64,000 nucleotides of DNA from Nitrosomonas sp. (GTDB lineage: Bacteria; Pseudomonadota; Gammaproteobacteria; Burkholderiales; Nitrosomonadaceae). A program made the translations under genes and the position numbers. The stretch covers positions 2,513,485 through 2,577,484 of the forward strand of contig JALDQW010000001.1 of the NCBI GenBank assembly GCA_031316255.1, in the 5' to 3' direction. A model generated the notes under the pieces. That model ran no database searches and had not been told where the DNA came from. It worked only from the letters and a program-made list of their open reading frames with translations. Below are positions 26,133 through 34,962 of this stretch, piece by piece (the stretch's first letter is position 1; every line of letters starts with the position of its first letter).

Positions 26133-26209
26133 CATAACGTGTGGGCCCATAATAATAAGCTCTGTTCGGGTGTTTATGGGAGCAAATAAATGAAAACACC
26201 CAACCATTC

Positions 26210-26240
26210 GCCTGCCGGGGCCATGTCCTGGCGGGCTTTT
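26210..26240 (+). terminator. rho-independent terminator
   Basis: GCCTGCCGGGG and TCCTGGCGGGC form a G+C-rich stem with G-U and one weak pair, followed directly by TTTTTATT. It ends transcription of the upstream 102-aa protein gene. Confidence 0.75.
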
Positions 26241-26323
26241 TATTAAATTTTCGTCAACTAGCGATAACGCTTCATTATCGTTAGTTAACTTATTGAACTA
26301 ATGGAATAACTTGAAGGATAACC

Positions 26324-26539
26324 ATGAACAATTTACCACCCTACCAAAAACCACTGACTGATGCCGAGGTGCGTATCATCGGGAAAGACGGCAATGCGTT
26401 TGCAATCATCGGATACGTCCGTAGCTGCATACTCAGCAGCAACCATCCGGAATTGGCCGATGAATTTATGCGTGAAGCCACAGCAGGCGACTACAACCAC
26501 CTGCTCGTTACTTGTATGCGCTATGTGAAGATCGTATAG
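26324..26539 (+). CDS. small conserved island protein
   Basis: A 71-aa protein: PLTDAEVRIIGKDGNAFAII and GYVRSCILSS, then EFMREATAGDYNHLLVTCMR. Similar short proteins recur beside the 25824-type gene on integrative elements. Start ATG 26324 with AAGGA upstream. Overlapping no gene; 11 bp before the recombinase start at 26551. Function unknown. Confidence 0.75.
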   Translation: MNNLPPYQKPLTDAEVRIIGKDGNAFAIIGYVRSCILSSNHPELADEFMREATAGDYNHLLVTCMRYVKIV

Positions 26540-26550
26540 AGGGCACGCTA

Positions 26551-27522
26551 ATGAAGAACATAGAAATAATACCGCCAGATCATGGACAACGGCCACCCAA
26601 GTCGCAAGCTGTTCGATCATTAACTAATACTGTGGCACACAGGAAAGTTAAACAGTATCTCGCGGCCACACATGCCAAAAATACACAGAAGGCTTACCAA
26701 AAGGATATCGCACACTTTCTTGACAACGGGGGCAAGATTCCGGCAACACCGGCATGTGTCGCATCGTATCTGGCCGAACACGCACAAACATTGTCCGTCG
26801 CCACACTGAATCGACGTGTCGTCGCCATCGGCTGGGCTCATGCAGTACGGGGTTATGATTCACCGACAAAATCCGCATTAGTAGTGGCAACGCTACGCGG
26901 CATCCGACGTACCAATGGCAGTGCACAACGGCAGGCAGCGCCATTGGTTAAACAAGATATTGCTAAAGTGGTGCAGCGATTAACCGGCCTCAAAGGCATG
27001 CGTGACAAAGCTCTGTTGTTGATCGGCTTTGCCGGAGCGTTTCGTCGTTCGGAATTGGTTGCACTTCGGATCGAAGATGTGTGCTTTGTGCGCGAGGGCA
27101 TCATCATTCATTTGCGACGCAGCAAGACTGATCAGAACGGACAAGGCCGCAAGATCGCCATTCCGTATGTGAGGGCCAAGCACTGTCCAGTACGGGCACT
27201 CAAAACATGGCTGAGAAAGTCCGGTATTCAGTCAGGTGCATTGTTTAGACGCATTAACCGTTATCAGCAGATCATGGATCAGGGATTGAGTGCGCAATCG
27301 GTCTCGCTGATCATCAAGCAACGCGTAACCGCTGCGGGCTTCGATGCCGCCATATATTCAGGCCACAGTTTACGCGCAGGCTTTGTTACCAGTGCGGCGC
27401 AAAAAGGCATTCAATCCTGGAAGATACGACAGCAGACCGATCACAAATCAGATCAGATGTTGCAACGGTATATTCGTGATAGTCGGTTATTTACTGATCA
27501 TACGGTGAAGAAAATCTGGTGA
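26551..27522 (+). CDS. tyrosine recombinase (second complete integrase)
   Basis: A 323-aa XerC/D-like recombinase. The N-terminal SAM-like core-binding domain is at about residues 30-110 (YLAATHAKNTQKAYQKDIAH). The catalytic domain has Arg in GAFRRSELVALRIEDV, H-x-x-R in GHSLRAGFVTSAAQ, His in TDHKSDQM and Tyr in LQRYIRDSRLF. ATG 26551 is preferred to a start inside the previous gene. It forms a run with the 27538 and 28126 genes and belongs to the ICE-like segment, a different lineage from the P4-type integrase at 185. Confidence 0.9.
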   Translation: MKNIEIIPPDHGQRPPKSQAVRSLTNTVAHRKVKQYLAATHAKNTQKAYQKDIAHFLDNGGKIPATPACVASYLAEHAQTLSVATLNRRVVAIGWAHAVRGYDSPTKSALVVATLRGIRRTNGSAQRQAAPLVKQDIAKVVQRLTGLKGMRDKALLLIGFAGAFRRSELVALRIEDVCFVREGIIIHLRRSKTDQNGQGRKIAIPYVRAKHCPVRALKTWLRKSGIQSGALFRRINRYQQIMDQGLSAQSVSLIIKQRVTAAGFDAAIYSGHSLRAGFVTSAAQKGIQSWKIRQQTDHKSDQMLQRYIRDSRLFTDHTVKKIW

Positions 27523-27537
27523 TCGGAGAGCGTGACG

Positions 27538-28110
27538 ATGACCATTAAACAAGGCAGCATCGATCAGCTTTGCGGACTTTATTCGGTATTGAACGCAACC
27601 GAGCTATTGATCGGAAAGTATGCGCCCTATGATCGGCGGTTACGTGTTTCCAGTCAAAAGAAAGCGTTGTTCGGTGAACTGGTGGCTTACTTGGCGCGTA
27701 ACGATTTACTGGAAGAAGCGCTAACCGTAGGTATAGAAGACCTCTACAACCGGGGCGGCCTGATCGATATCGCTATTAAATCGGTCAAGCAATATCAGGG
27801 ACTCAAGATGAAGAAACAACGGGCCTTTACCAAGTCACCCAAAACATTAGCAGAGTATTGGACAACACTTGCTGAGCATCTGCGTCATGATGGCTCGACC
27901 GTGATCATTTGTTTCAGTTGCCGCTACTTTGGCCATTGGACATGTGTCAAAGCGATTACGCCGAAGGAATTAATACTGGTTGACTCGGCACGTATGAAGC
28001 GTCTTTACCGGAATCAATGCACCATCGGCCCTGAAGAAAAGAACACGTACACCTTGTGGCCCTCATTGACGTATTTGCTGTCGATTGAACACCGTGAAGC
28101 AGATGAATGA
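27538..28110 (+). CDS. papain-like (C39-type) cysteine peptidase fold protein
   Basis: A 190-aa protein. QGSIDQLCGLYSVLNATELL has the Gln...Cys of papain-like enzymes. The second half has FGHWTCVKAI (His) and LILVDSARM (Asp), giving a plausible Cys-His-Asp triad. No secretion signal and no ABC or HlyB part. ATG 27538 is 7 nt after GGAGAG and is preferred to GTG 27532. It lies 15 bp after the integrase and is probably co-transcribed. Substrate unknown. Confidence 0.65.
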   Translation: MTIKQGSIDQLCGLYSVLNATELLIGKYAPYDRRLRVSSQKKALFGELVAYLARNDLLEEALTVGIEDLYNRGGLIDIAIKSVKQYQGLKMKKQRAFTKSPKTLAEYWTTLAEHLRHDGSTVIICFSCRYFGHWTCVKAITPKELILVDSARMKRLYRNQCTIGPEEKNTYTLWPSLTYLLSIEHREADE

Positions 28111-28125
28111 AATAACGGAGGCGTC

Positions 28126-28581
28126 ATGAAATTAATCACATTCACTATACTGATTATCCTGAACTACCAAGTAGTTGCCCAAGATCAGATGCCGAGAAAT
28201 GTCAAACTGCTTGCGAAACACACACCGGAATACTTCTGCCCCTTAGGTGCGCAGCTGATCACTGACTATGGATCAGCTTATTTAAAAGCCACTGGTTACA
28301 ACCGATCGGGTATCTGTGCTGAACTGGCATTAGATATGGCGCGGCAAAGAAATATCATGACAGACGATGCCGGTATTGCCATGCGTCAGGATTATCTGGC
28401 TAACCAGCAAGGCATCTGTGAGTTTGCAGCGCAGGGACTACGGCTTGGAATTGATCTGGGTGATCTCGTCGATTCATTTGTAGCGCTATGTCACGACAAC
28501 AGGCCGACTGCTATCGACGGTAATTTGGCGGAAATTGTTGCGATTGAAATGATGCTGGATGAAACCAAGTCTATTGATTAA
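28126..28581 (+). CDS. small secreted protein with conserved Cys
   Basis: A 151-aa protein with a short signal peptide (MKLITFTILIILNYQVVAQ). The mature part contains four Cys (EYFCPLG, SGICAEL, QGICEFA, ALCHDN), suitable for two disulfides in the periplasm. ATG 28126 follows GGAGG. Last gene of the run started by the recombinase. I do not recognise the family. Confidence 0.75.
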   Translation: MKLITFTILIILNYQVVAQDQMPRNVKLLAKHTPEYFCPLGAQLITDYGSAYLKATGYNRSGICAELALDMARQRNIMTDDAGIAMRQDYLANQQGICEFAAQGLRLGIDLGDLVDSFVALCHDNRPTAIDGNLAEIVAIEMMLDETKSID

Positions 28582-28756
28582 AGTACTTGCTATAAGACTG
28601 GGTACTTCTATATTTGTTGCTAATTCTACTTTGTCACCCATATAGCCTGTCTCTGATTACACCAAAGCCATTTTTCGTCTGACATAAAACTGTTGAACAC
28701 TGAATCTCCTCTGATGCCGCTTATGAATAATTTCAGTTAATTCTTTGGCTGTATGG

Positions 28757-28777
28757 CTGTGAGCTGTGAGCTGTGAG
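28757..28777. repeat. three tandem CTGTGAG units
   Basis: A short 7-bp tandem repeat in the gap between the secreted protein gene and the HDOD-GGDEF gene. Probably slippage; no function is apparent. Confidence 0.6.
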
Positions 28778-28832
28778 CTGCCTTCTCGGCGGCATGTGCT
28801 ATTGCTTAGTGTATTGTGTTGAGTCAATCCCA

Positions 28833-30317
28833 TCAACTGCTATCAATATCATGCCACTCAACAATGCGGTTGCGGCCGTTATGCTTGGCAGCATACAACG
28901 CTTTGTCTGCTGCTTTTATCAGATCATCAGGTTGCCTGAAAGTTGCCGAACCGCCTTGAGTTGACGCGACACCAATTGAAACAGTCACATTGATTGTGGA
29001 ACCGTCTTCAATGGGATATGCGATTTTTGTAATGTTATCTTTAAGACGAGCAATAAGATTTCTTGAATTCTCAATTGTCGTGCTTGGCAGAATTAATGCA
29101 AATTCCTCACCGCCATAGCGGCAAAGACTATCGTCATGACGAATCTGTCCATAAATTGCTTGAACAGCAGCAACCAGTACGGAATCTCCTGTAACATGAC
29201 CATAAGTATCGTTTACACGTTTGAAATGATCCAGGTCAATCATGGCGATAGTCAAGGGCAAGTCATGTTTCTGCGAGAGTTCAAACTCGCGCTGTAAAGT
29301 GACATCAAAATAACACCTGTTATGCGCGCCTGTTAATCCGTCCCGTTGTGATTTTTCTTCCAGTTCTTTGACTTTTGATAAACTGTGTATCATCAGAAGT
29401 TCTTTGGCTTGCGTCATTATCCCACTTATCTCTAAAGAATGCTGAATGTTGATATCGAATAATTCTTCGACGGTAGCAAGTTGCTCCTCCATGCTGTTGA
29501 TGATTTCAACTACCGGGGCATTGTCAAGATTGAGCCAGGAATCGGCTGCATTTACCAATGCAGTTTTATTATCAGGTGACAGAGGATAAAGGAAGAAGTC
29601 GGCTAAATATCTTGATACAGCCACACAAGCGTGCAGTGTTGGTTCTGATTTATTGGATTCTGGCTTGTTATGACTGGCAATACAGGCAAGTGAAATATGA
29701 TCGGGGATATGCCATTGCTTTAGCAGCGCATATCCCAGTTCATCATGCCCAATCCCCAGTTGTTCTTGTTCGGTTTGCAAAAGTACATCATGGTCGGTCG
29801 TTGATGAAAAAATTTCCCCATACTCATCGGGCATTATGGCACTGAAAGCGAGAATGCCGATTTCTTGCAGCAATGCTGCCAAAAAGAGATCATCTAAAGC
29901 CGTTAGACCCAGCTTTTCACCCAGTATGCGGCTAGCCAGTGCTGATGTTAGAGATCGACGCCAGAACAGATTATTGTCAAATGCAGCTGAGTATTGTCCA
30001 GGGTTTTTGATGAAAGAATTGGCCAGGGAGAAAGAAAGTGCAATGACAATCACGGTATGTGTGCCGAGTATACTGACTGCTTGACGTATATTGGTAGATA
30101 TTCTTCTTGTTTTATACAGTGGCGAATTTGCTGTTTTGAGTAATTTCGCTGAAAGCGCCGGATCCATGGAAATATATTTGCATGCAGAAACAATATCTGC
30201 ATCCGGGTCATTGGCTAGTTCGATAATTTTAAGAGCGACTGCCGGTAGTGTTGGCAGTGTCGTGCAGTATTGTAGTTTCTTGAGAGGGTCTATCTTAGCG
30301 TCCGGTGAATTCATCAT
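28833..30317 (-). CDS. HDOD-GGDEF signalling protein
   Basis: A 494-aa cytosolic protein. An HDOD domain covers about residues 20-215 (LPTLPAVALKIIELANDPDA at its start), then a linker and a GGDEF domain from about 330 (DGLTGAHNRCYFDVTLQREF) with the intact active site RYGGEEFALILPS. It is therefore a likely diguanylate cyclase with an HDOD sensory or docking module. Start ATG 30317 with AAGAAGG upstream. Monocistronic. Related in theme to the c-di-GMP cluster at 39.7-47.4 kb. Confidence 0.92.
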   Translation of the reverse strand: MMNSPDAKIDPLKKLQYCTTLPTLPAVALKIIELANDPDADIVSACKYISMDPALSAKLLKTANSPLYKTRRISTNIRQAVSILGTHTVIVIALSFSLANSFIKNPGQYSAAFDNNLFWRRSLTSALASRILGEKLGLTALDDLFLAALLQEIGILAFSAIMPDEYGEIFSSTTDHDVLLQTEQEQLGIGHDELGYALLKQWHIPDHISLACIASHNKPESNKSEPTLHACVAVSRYLADFFLYPLSPDNKTALVNAADSWLNLDNAPVVEIINSMEEQLATVEELFDINIQHSLEISGIMTQAKELLMIHSLSKVKELEEKSQRDGLTGAHNRCYFDVTLQREFELSQKHDLPLTIAMIDLDHFKRVNDTYGHVTGDSVLVAAVQAIYGQIRHDDSLCRYGGEEFALILPSTTIENSRNLIARLKDNITKIAYPIEDGSTINVTVSIGVASTQGGSATFRQPDDLIKAADKALYAAKHNGRNRIVEWHDIDSS

Positions 30318-30460
30318 ACCTTCTTCTTAGCCGTTATTTATGACAATCCGATTTTTTCTGGATTATACTGTACAATACTAAGGCTATGTAAAAAAACACA
30401 ATTGACCAGGCTGCATTCAATAAAATTAGAAGGGGCTGTCAATTTAACTCGATAGAGTAA

Positions 30461-30535
30461 GCCCCCAGTTTTGCCGGGGGACTCACAGAAGCTTGACCTA
30501 TACAGCGTGGTCGGCGTGAATCTTGATTCAAGATT
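30461..30535. other. two small palindromes in gene-free gap
   Basis: The 316-bp gap holds a CCCCC/GGGGG hairpin (30462-30480, bordered by GAGTAAG and ACTCAC) and a perfect 17-bp palindrome AATCTTGA-T-TCAAGATT (30519-30535). Together they resemble a small repeated element, but no second copy is seen in this window. Confidence 0.35.
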
Positions 30536-30634
30536 GCGCAACCAAAGGCTATAGCTATGGCGGTTAAGAATCAGTGATCACAGCGCAGGATAACGAATTT
30601 GATCTCTCTCCCGGTTGGGCCAATAACATCTCAA

Positions 30635-31228
30635 TTAGATTTTTTGTTCTAAAGCCGAAACAGCTTCATTTGCTAAACCAGCCAATTGATCGATATTGAC
30701 ATCAGACTGTCCGGCAAGCTGTACCTGCTTATTCCTTGACCATCGTTCATCATCTTCGGCTTCCAGCCAGTTATCAGAAAGAACCAACCGATTAGAAATC
30801 TCGTGTTCGCCGTTTTCATCTTCAACATAGAAACCAATTTGGATACCGTATTCGGCATCTGCATAGCAAATGGTATAGAGCCAATAGCTTTTAAACTCGA
30901 ATGCTTTGTAGAAATAGTTCTCCCAAACCCACTCGACAGAATTTTCGTTTCCTTTTCTACCCGCATAAAATGTTGGAGCAACTGGCTGATAACGAGACAA
31001 GTTAATTGCTGTTCCCCATGTCGTATTCCAAACGTGATGCAAACATTTCCAATAATCGGCTTGAACGTTAAGTGCCGACAGTTTTGCATCGTTAAATCGT
31101 TCAATCTCATCCCACTCTAAGTCACTGGGTATGTTCTTTTGGGATAGAATCTCATCGATAGCCCACTGATTCTGATTACTATCAAAATAGAATTGCAACC
31201 CTTCACTGATTTGTATGGTTTCAGACAT
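30635..31228 (-). CDS. hypothetical protein coupled to PD-(D/E)XK nuclease
   Basis: A 197-aa acidic soluble protein, not recognised: GLQFYFDSNQNQWAIDEILS near the start, then FYAGRKGNENSVEWVWENYF and YADAEYGIQIGFYVEDENGE. No methyltransferase motif is visible. ATG 31228 follows GGAGAG that overlaps the end of the nuclease gene, with only 3 bp between stop and start, so the two are translated together. Probably a partner or immunity subunit, an inference from coupling. Confidence 0.6.
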   Translation of the reverse strand: MSETIQISEGLQFYFDSNQNQWAIDEILSQKNIPSDLEWDEIERFNDAKLSALNVQADYWKCLHHVWNTTWGTAINLSRYQPVAPTFYAGRKGNENSVEWVWENYFYKAFEFKSYWLYTICYADAEYGIQIGFYVEDENGEHEISNRLVLSDNWLEAEDDERWSRNKQVQLAGQSDVNIDQLAGLANEAVSALEQKI

Positions 31229-31231
31229 GAA

Positions 31232-31999
31232 TTAACTCTCCAGTTTGTTCCAAATAAATTGCCGAAATAGTGAAAATCCCAAATCCTTATCGTCATTCAA
31301 TTGGCATTCCCAGTTTGACATGACGGTAAACCATGCCTTGGGATGCCAATCTTTATTGCCGGACGGTGCTTCATCGCCGCTTTTTGTTAACAAAACCAGA
31401 GCGCCGTTTTGCGGCTCGGAAACCAGTTTTTTCAGTTGCGCCCGATAAGTTGATAATTGTCCTGTTGTGACGTGGTGATCAAACTTTGCTTCCACGATAA
31501 CCGCGTAATCGTTTCCGGAATTTGACCATCTTATTAGCAAGTCAGCGCGCCTTTGTGCAGGCATAGGATATTCGGCGTGAACCTCCAAAGAACGCATGTC
31601 CTCCGACTTCAGGCTTTGCAGTATTAGGTTGCTATTAACGTGTGACGCCAGAATCGATTGAATCCATGCGATCAGGCGTTTCATTCCTACCTCGCCTTGC
31701 ACTGATGGATCAATGAAATATGAAATGCCTTTCGTTATTTGTTGTTCTGTCGCGGTAAAGCCAAGACTTCTTTTATGGTGGAATGGATGATACGAATTCA
31801 GATGACCGAATAAGTCTTCAAATTTCTGACCAATATTCTGGTTTAAATCGCTTAATCTGAATTGACTACTGATCTTCTGAATGGCTTTCCGGGTAGAATC
31901 CAGGTTCCTGCTTAGGAGATAATTTATTGCTTCACGGGAAAAACTGATATTAAGTGGACAGTTTTGTGTAACTGTAGCGACTGAAGATTTAAGAACCAT
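31232..31999 (-). CDS. PD-(D/E)XK nuclease-family protein
   Basis: About 255 aa. The nuclease core is in the second half: Asp in RRADLLIRWSNSG, then E-x-K in YAVIVEAKFDHHVTTGQLSTY (read as Asp ... Glu-Ala-Lys), followed by ALVLLTKSGDEAP. This is a restriction-like or PDDEXK_4-like fold. A longer frame to 32119 would run through the C-box operator and into the divergent regulator, so ATG 31999 is taken, though its ribosome site is weak. Divergent from a C-protein-like regulator and coupled to the gene at 30635. Likely a defence nuclease; no methyltransferase is in the window. Confidence 0.72.
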   Translation of the reverse strand: MVLKSSVATVTQNCPLNISFSREAINYLLSRNLDSTRKAIQKISSQFRLSDLNQNIGQKFEDLFGHLNSYHPFHHKRSLGFTATEQQITKGISYFIDPSVQGEVGMKRLIAWIQSILASHVNSNLILQSLKSEDMRSLEVHAEYPMPAQRRADLLIRWSNSGNDYAVIVEAKFDHHVTTGQLSTYRAQLKKLVSEPQNGALVLLTKSGDEAPSGNKDWHPKAWFTVMSNWECQLNDDKDLGFSLFRQFIWNKLES

Positions 32000-32036
32000 A
32001 AGCCATCCATAATTGTAAGGAGTTTTATTAACTCTC

Positions 32037-32062
32037 GGACTATAGTCCGTCGACTGACAGTC
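32037..32062 (+). promoter_or_regulatory. C-box-like operator pair
   Basis: GGACTATAGTCC (32037-32048) is followed at once by GACTGACAGTC (32052-32062). Both contain GACT...AGTC, the consensus of restriction-modification controller (C) protein boxes. They lie 25-50 bp upstream of the Xre gene and between it and the divergent nuclease gene, the place where such operators are found. Confidence 0.72.
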
Positions 32063-32086
32063 TAGTTCATTCCATTCTGTTTGTCT

Positions 32087-32344
32087 ATGGACGGGCAAAC
32101 GAAAGAGCTGCATCAACAATTTGGAAAGGTGTTACGTGAATTACGTAATCGGGCTGGTTTGTCTCAAGAACAGCTCGGTTTGGAATGCAATCTGGATCGA
32201 ACGTTTATAAGCTTGCTGGAAAGGGGATTGAGGCAACCGACATTGACGACCCTTTTTGTTCTGGCTCAGAAGCTGAATGTGTCGCCAGCTGAGATTGTTA
32301 AAAGGATTGAAGAAAAATACGAGGAACAATCCAAATCGAAATGA
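32087..32344 (+). CDS. controller (C)-protein-like Xre regulator
   Basis: An 85-aa HTH_3 protein: GKVLRELRNRAGLSQEQLGL followed by NLDRTFISLLERGLRQPTL, then LFVLAQKLNVSPAEIVKRIE. Size and sequence match controller proteins of type II restriction systems, which time nuclease expression. ATG 32087 is preferred to TTG 32081. Two C-box-like palindromes lie just upstream, supporting autoregulation and control of the divergent nuclease. Confidence 0.85.
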   Translation: MDGQTKELHQQFGKVLRELRNRAGLSQEQLGLECNLDRTFISLLERGLRQPTLTTLFVLAQKLNVSPAEIVKRIEEKYEEQSKSK

Positions 32345-32760
32345 AAGCTGATTTTTTCCAGATTGTATCAAAGTAACAAGCTGGTACAGCCAGTATGCAG
32401 CCATATCAATTGTTATAAGAACATAAATTATGAGTAACAAATGAAATGGATTGTTTATCCATCCAATTTGACTTTGGCTATTGTTTTTTCTCCTGGGTAG
32501 ATTTCCCTTATGATGTTTTGCCAGAAAATGAATAACGGCTATCGGCCAATACCGGCCTGTAAATTCATTTCAAAAAATCATTTATTCTGTCTTTGTTATA
32601 ATGAATGCTAAATTGACATATAGTCATGAAAATTATGGAGATAAAACACAACTTGAGGTGTTGGATTTCATTTTTGACGTAATATATTGCGTCATTTCGG
32701 ACGTCTAATTCTAGTTACGTGACTAGTGTGACTTAGGAGTATATTCATAGAGTTCCGAAC
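32345..32760. other. gene-free stretch
   Basis: AT-rich with no supported gene. An 18-codon frame at 32626 has no family signal. GACGTAATATATTGCGTC at 32675-32692 is an imperfect palindrome. Confidence 0.35.
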
Positions 32761-33183
32761 ATGAGAGGAAAAGCGACTATAAACATTCTAGTTATTCTTG
32801 AAGATTGGATTCGTATAGGGATAGACCACCTTTTGAAAAAAGGTAACCCATACTTATTTTGTGCTCAAAATATAGTCGCTGGAATTTTAGCATTTATAAG
32901 TGTTTCGCAATTTTTCGACCCGATAACCATAGTTATTGAATTTCTTGGGCTGTCTATGCCTAACACGAATAAAATTGACTTAGTAACTATCGTTGTTATT
33001 ATCGCACTATGTATTTTAGCCGCAATTTGCTTTTTTATTGGAAGAAAACGTATTACGTTACACCCCTATTCGGCATTAAAGCTGGAGCCTGTCAGTGGGT
33101 TTAATAATCAAATATATATTCCTGAAGATCAGAGGTTTAAAGAAGGAGGTAGGGTAAATCTATCTTTTCGTCTCAAAGTATTT

Positions 33184-34215
33184 CCTAATTACCAAGATTG
33201 CTAAGCTAAACTTAGGAGACTATAATATCACTTCAATCAATTGAAAAATAGTGATATTTTTATGGCTCGTAATAAAGTACAATTTCAAAAAGGCATGAGT
33301 CTTCCCGAATTTCTTCAACATTACGGAACAGAAGATCAGTGTTTTGAAGCATTATATAAGTGGCGCTGGCCAAATGGATTTCAATGTCCAAACTGCGGCC
33401 ATGATAAAAGTTGTCAGTTAACCAGCCGCAAATTGCGCCAATGTAATCGTTGCCACCACCAGACATCAATAACAGCCGGCACGATACTGGAATCAACCAA
33501 ATTGCCACTAACCACGTGGTTTCTGGCCATATACTTAATAAGTCAGGCCAAGAAGAGTATTTCTGTCATGCAATTACATCGTCAATTAGGCATCTCGTAC
33601 AATTCAGCCTGGGGATTGAAACACAAATTAATGCAGGTGATGATGGAGCGAGATCAGACATATAAATTGTCCGGGCTTATAGAGATAGACGATGCTTATT
33701 TGGGAGGTGAACGTACGGGGTGTAAGCCAGGTCGCGGAGCTGCTGATAAATCTCCGTTTATTGCCGCAGTGGAAAAGAATGATGAAGGCCATCCATTGAG
33801 GATAAAGCTTTCATCCGTCAAGGGATTTCGCAAAACGGAGATAGCTGCCTGGAGCAAGTGTCATTTAACTGCTGGCAGTACTGTCGTATCTGATGGTTTG
33901 TTGTGTTTCAAAGCGTTTGCTGACGAGGGATATCAGCACGATAGAGTCATTTGCGGTGGAGGACGAGCATCAGTTGAAGAGCCTAAGTTCTTCTGGGTGA
34001 ACACCATACTTGGAAATCTGAAAAGTACATTTCGTGGTATCTATCATGCTGTCCGGCCAAAATATTTGCAACGTTATCTGGCAGAGTTTCAATATCGTTT
34101 CAATCGGCGTTTTGATTTGCGCAATTTGATTCCAAGACTTGCATATGTTGCGTTAAGAACCCCACCCATGCCGGAAAGACTTCTTAAAGTTGGCTTAGCT
34201 TGAATGGTAATTAGG
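33184..34215 (+). mobile_element. IS1595-family insertion sequence
   Basis: 1,032 bp bounded by CCTAATTACC and its complement GGTAATTAGG and flanked by perfect 8-bp direct repeats AAGTATTT (33176-33183 and 34216-34223), the duplication length typical of IS1595. It carries one intact transposase gene. Confidence 0.95.
33262..34203 (+). CDS. IS1595-family (ISXO2-like) transposase
   Basis: About 313 aa. N-terminal zinc ribbon (FQCPNCGHDKSC ... QCNRCHHQTS), then the ISXO2-like catalytic domain with IEIDDAYLGGE (first Asp), STVVSDGLLCF (second Asp) and NTILGNLKSTFRGIYH near the third position. ATG 33262 (MARNKVQFQKGMSL) matches the usual start of the family. Looks intact. Confidence 0.93.
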   Translation: MARNKVQFQKGMSLPEFLQHYGTEDQCFEALYKWRWPNGFQCPNCGHDKSCQLTSRKLRQCNRCHHQTSITAGTILESTKLPLTTWFLAIYLISQAKKSISVMQLHRQLGISYNSAWGLKHKLMQVMMERDQTYKLSGLIEIDDAYLGGERTGCKPGRGAADKSPFIAAVEKNDEGHPLRIKLSSVKGFRKTEIAAWSKCHLTAGSTVVSDGLLCFKAFADEGYQHDRVICGGGRASVEEPKFFWVNTILGNLKSTFRGIYHAVRPKYLQRYLAEFQYRFNRRFDLRNLIPRLAYVALRTPPMPERLLKVGLA

Positions 34216-34770
34216 AAGTATTTTCACCATTTCAGGATGTTGTTATTGAAAACATTGATTTAGACTTTTTTCACAGAGACGGCAGAATGGCGGCAAGCGC
34301 TCCACAAACAATCAAATATGAACAAGGTAGTACTGAAAATGTATGGGAGTGGAATCGCGATAATGAAAAATGCCTTATTGTTAAGCTCCGAAAACTCGAG
34401 TCGCTTACATTAAGAATTAGCTGTGCTCCCTTTGTATTTTTTAAGGATGAGCCTGAGCAATGGAAAGATGGGGTATTAAGGGTTCTTTTGACGTACCGTA
34501 CACTTGGTGCCAGTAAGTGTTTGTTAAGACAACTAGCTTATAAGTTAGAGCCTAGAGGGATTTCAAGAATATATCGATGTGCTAATTTATATCAAGTTCT
34601 CCTAAACAAACCCATCAACCCAATAAAACGACTTTGAGTGTTACTTTGGTGAGTACATCACGTAATAAGGCCATTAAATGTTGGCGCCACACCAAACCCG
34701 CCGCTATTTGCCGCAGACTAAAAATACAAATAATGACTTGATTTAATATTTGCCACATGATGTTCAGCAA

Positions 34771-34962
34771 CTAAAACGGCGGTTCATTATTAAAATCTTC
34801 AGGCTCATTACTGTTTTGTTTTTCAAGCAGCATTGTTTGATGCATTTCCAGAATATCTTCACCATAACTTTGCCAAATCGCCTCTTTAAGCTCATCCAGT
34901 AACAGATAAATACCTTCAGCTTCTTCAGTCGACCAATAGGTTGTGATTTTCAATGTTTTCAT
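34771..34962 (-). CDS. small IS21-associated ORF
   Basis: A 63-aa acidic protein: YWSTEEAEGIYLLLDELKEA, then IWQSYGEDILEMHQTML. ATG 34962 overlaps the istB stop by 4 bp (ATGA), so it is part of the istAB operon. Similar short ORFs follow istB in some IS21 relatives. Function unknown. Confidence 0.75.
   Translation of the reverse strand: MKTLKITTYWSTEEAEGIYLLLDELKEAIWQSYGEDILEMHQTMLLEKQNSNEPEDFNNEPPF

Larger units (their letters stand above)
32761..34637 (+). pseudogene. membrane-protein gene split by IS1595-family element
   Basis: The 5' part (32761-33183) encodes two hydrophobic helices (YLFCAQNIVAGILAFISVSQ and VTIVVIIALCILAAICFFIG) and the start of a soluble domain. The 3' part (34224-34637) continues in the same frame once the element and one copy of its AAGTATTT duplication are removed: ...RLKVF joins SPFQDVVIENIDLDFFHRDG. 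The restored ORF is about 278 aa. Family not recognised. As it stands, the first part ends at a stop inside the IS (33202-33204), giving a 147-aa truncated product. Confidence 0.85.
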
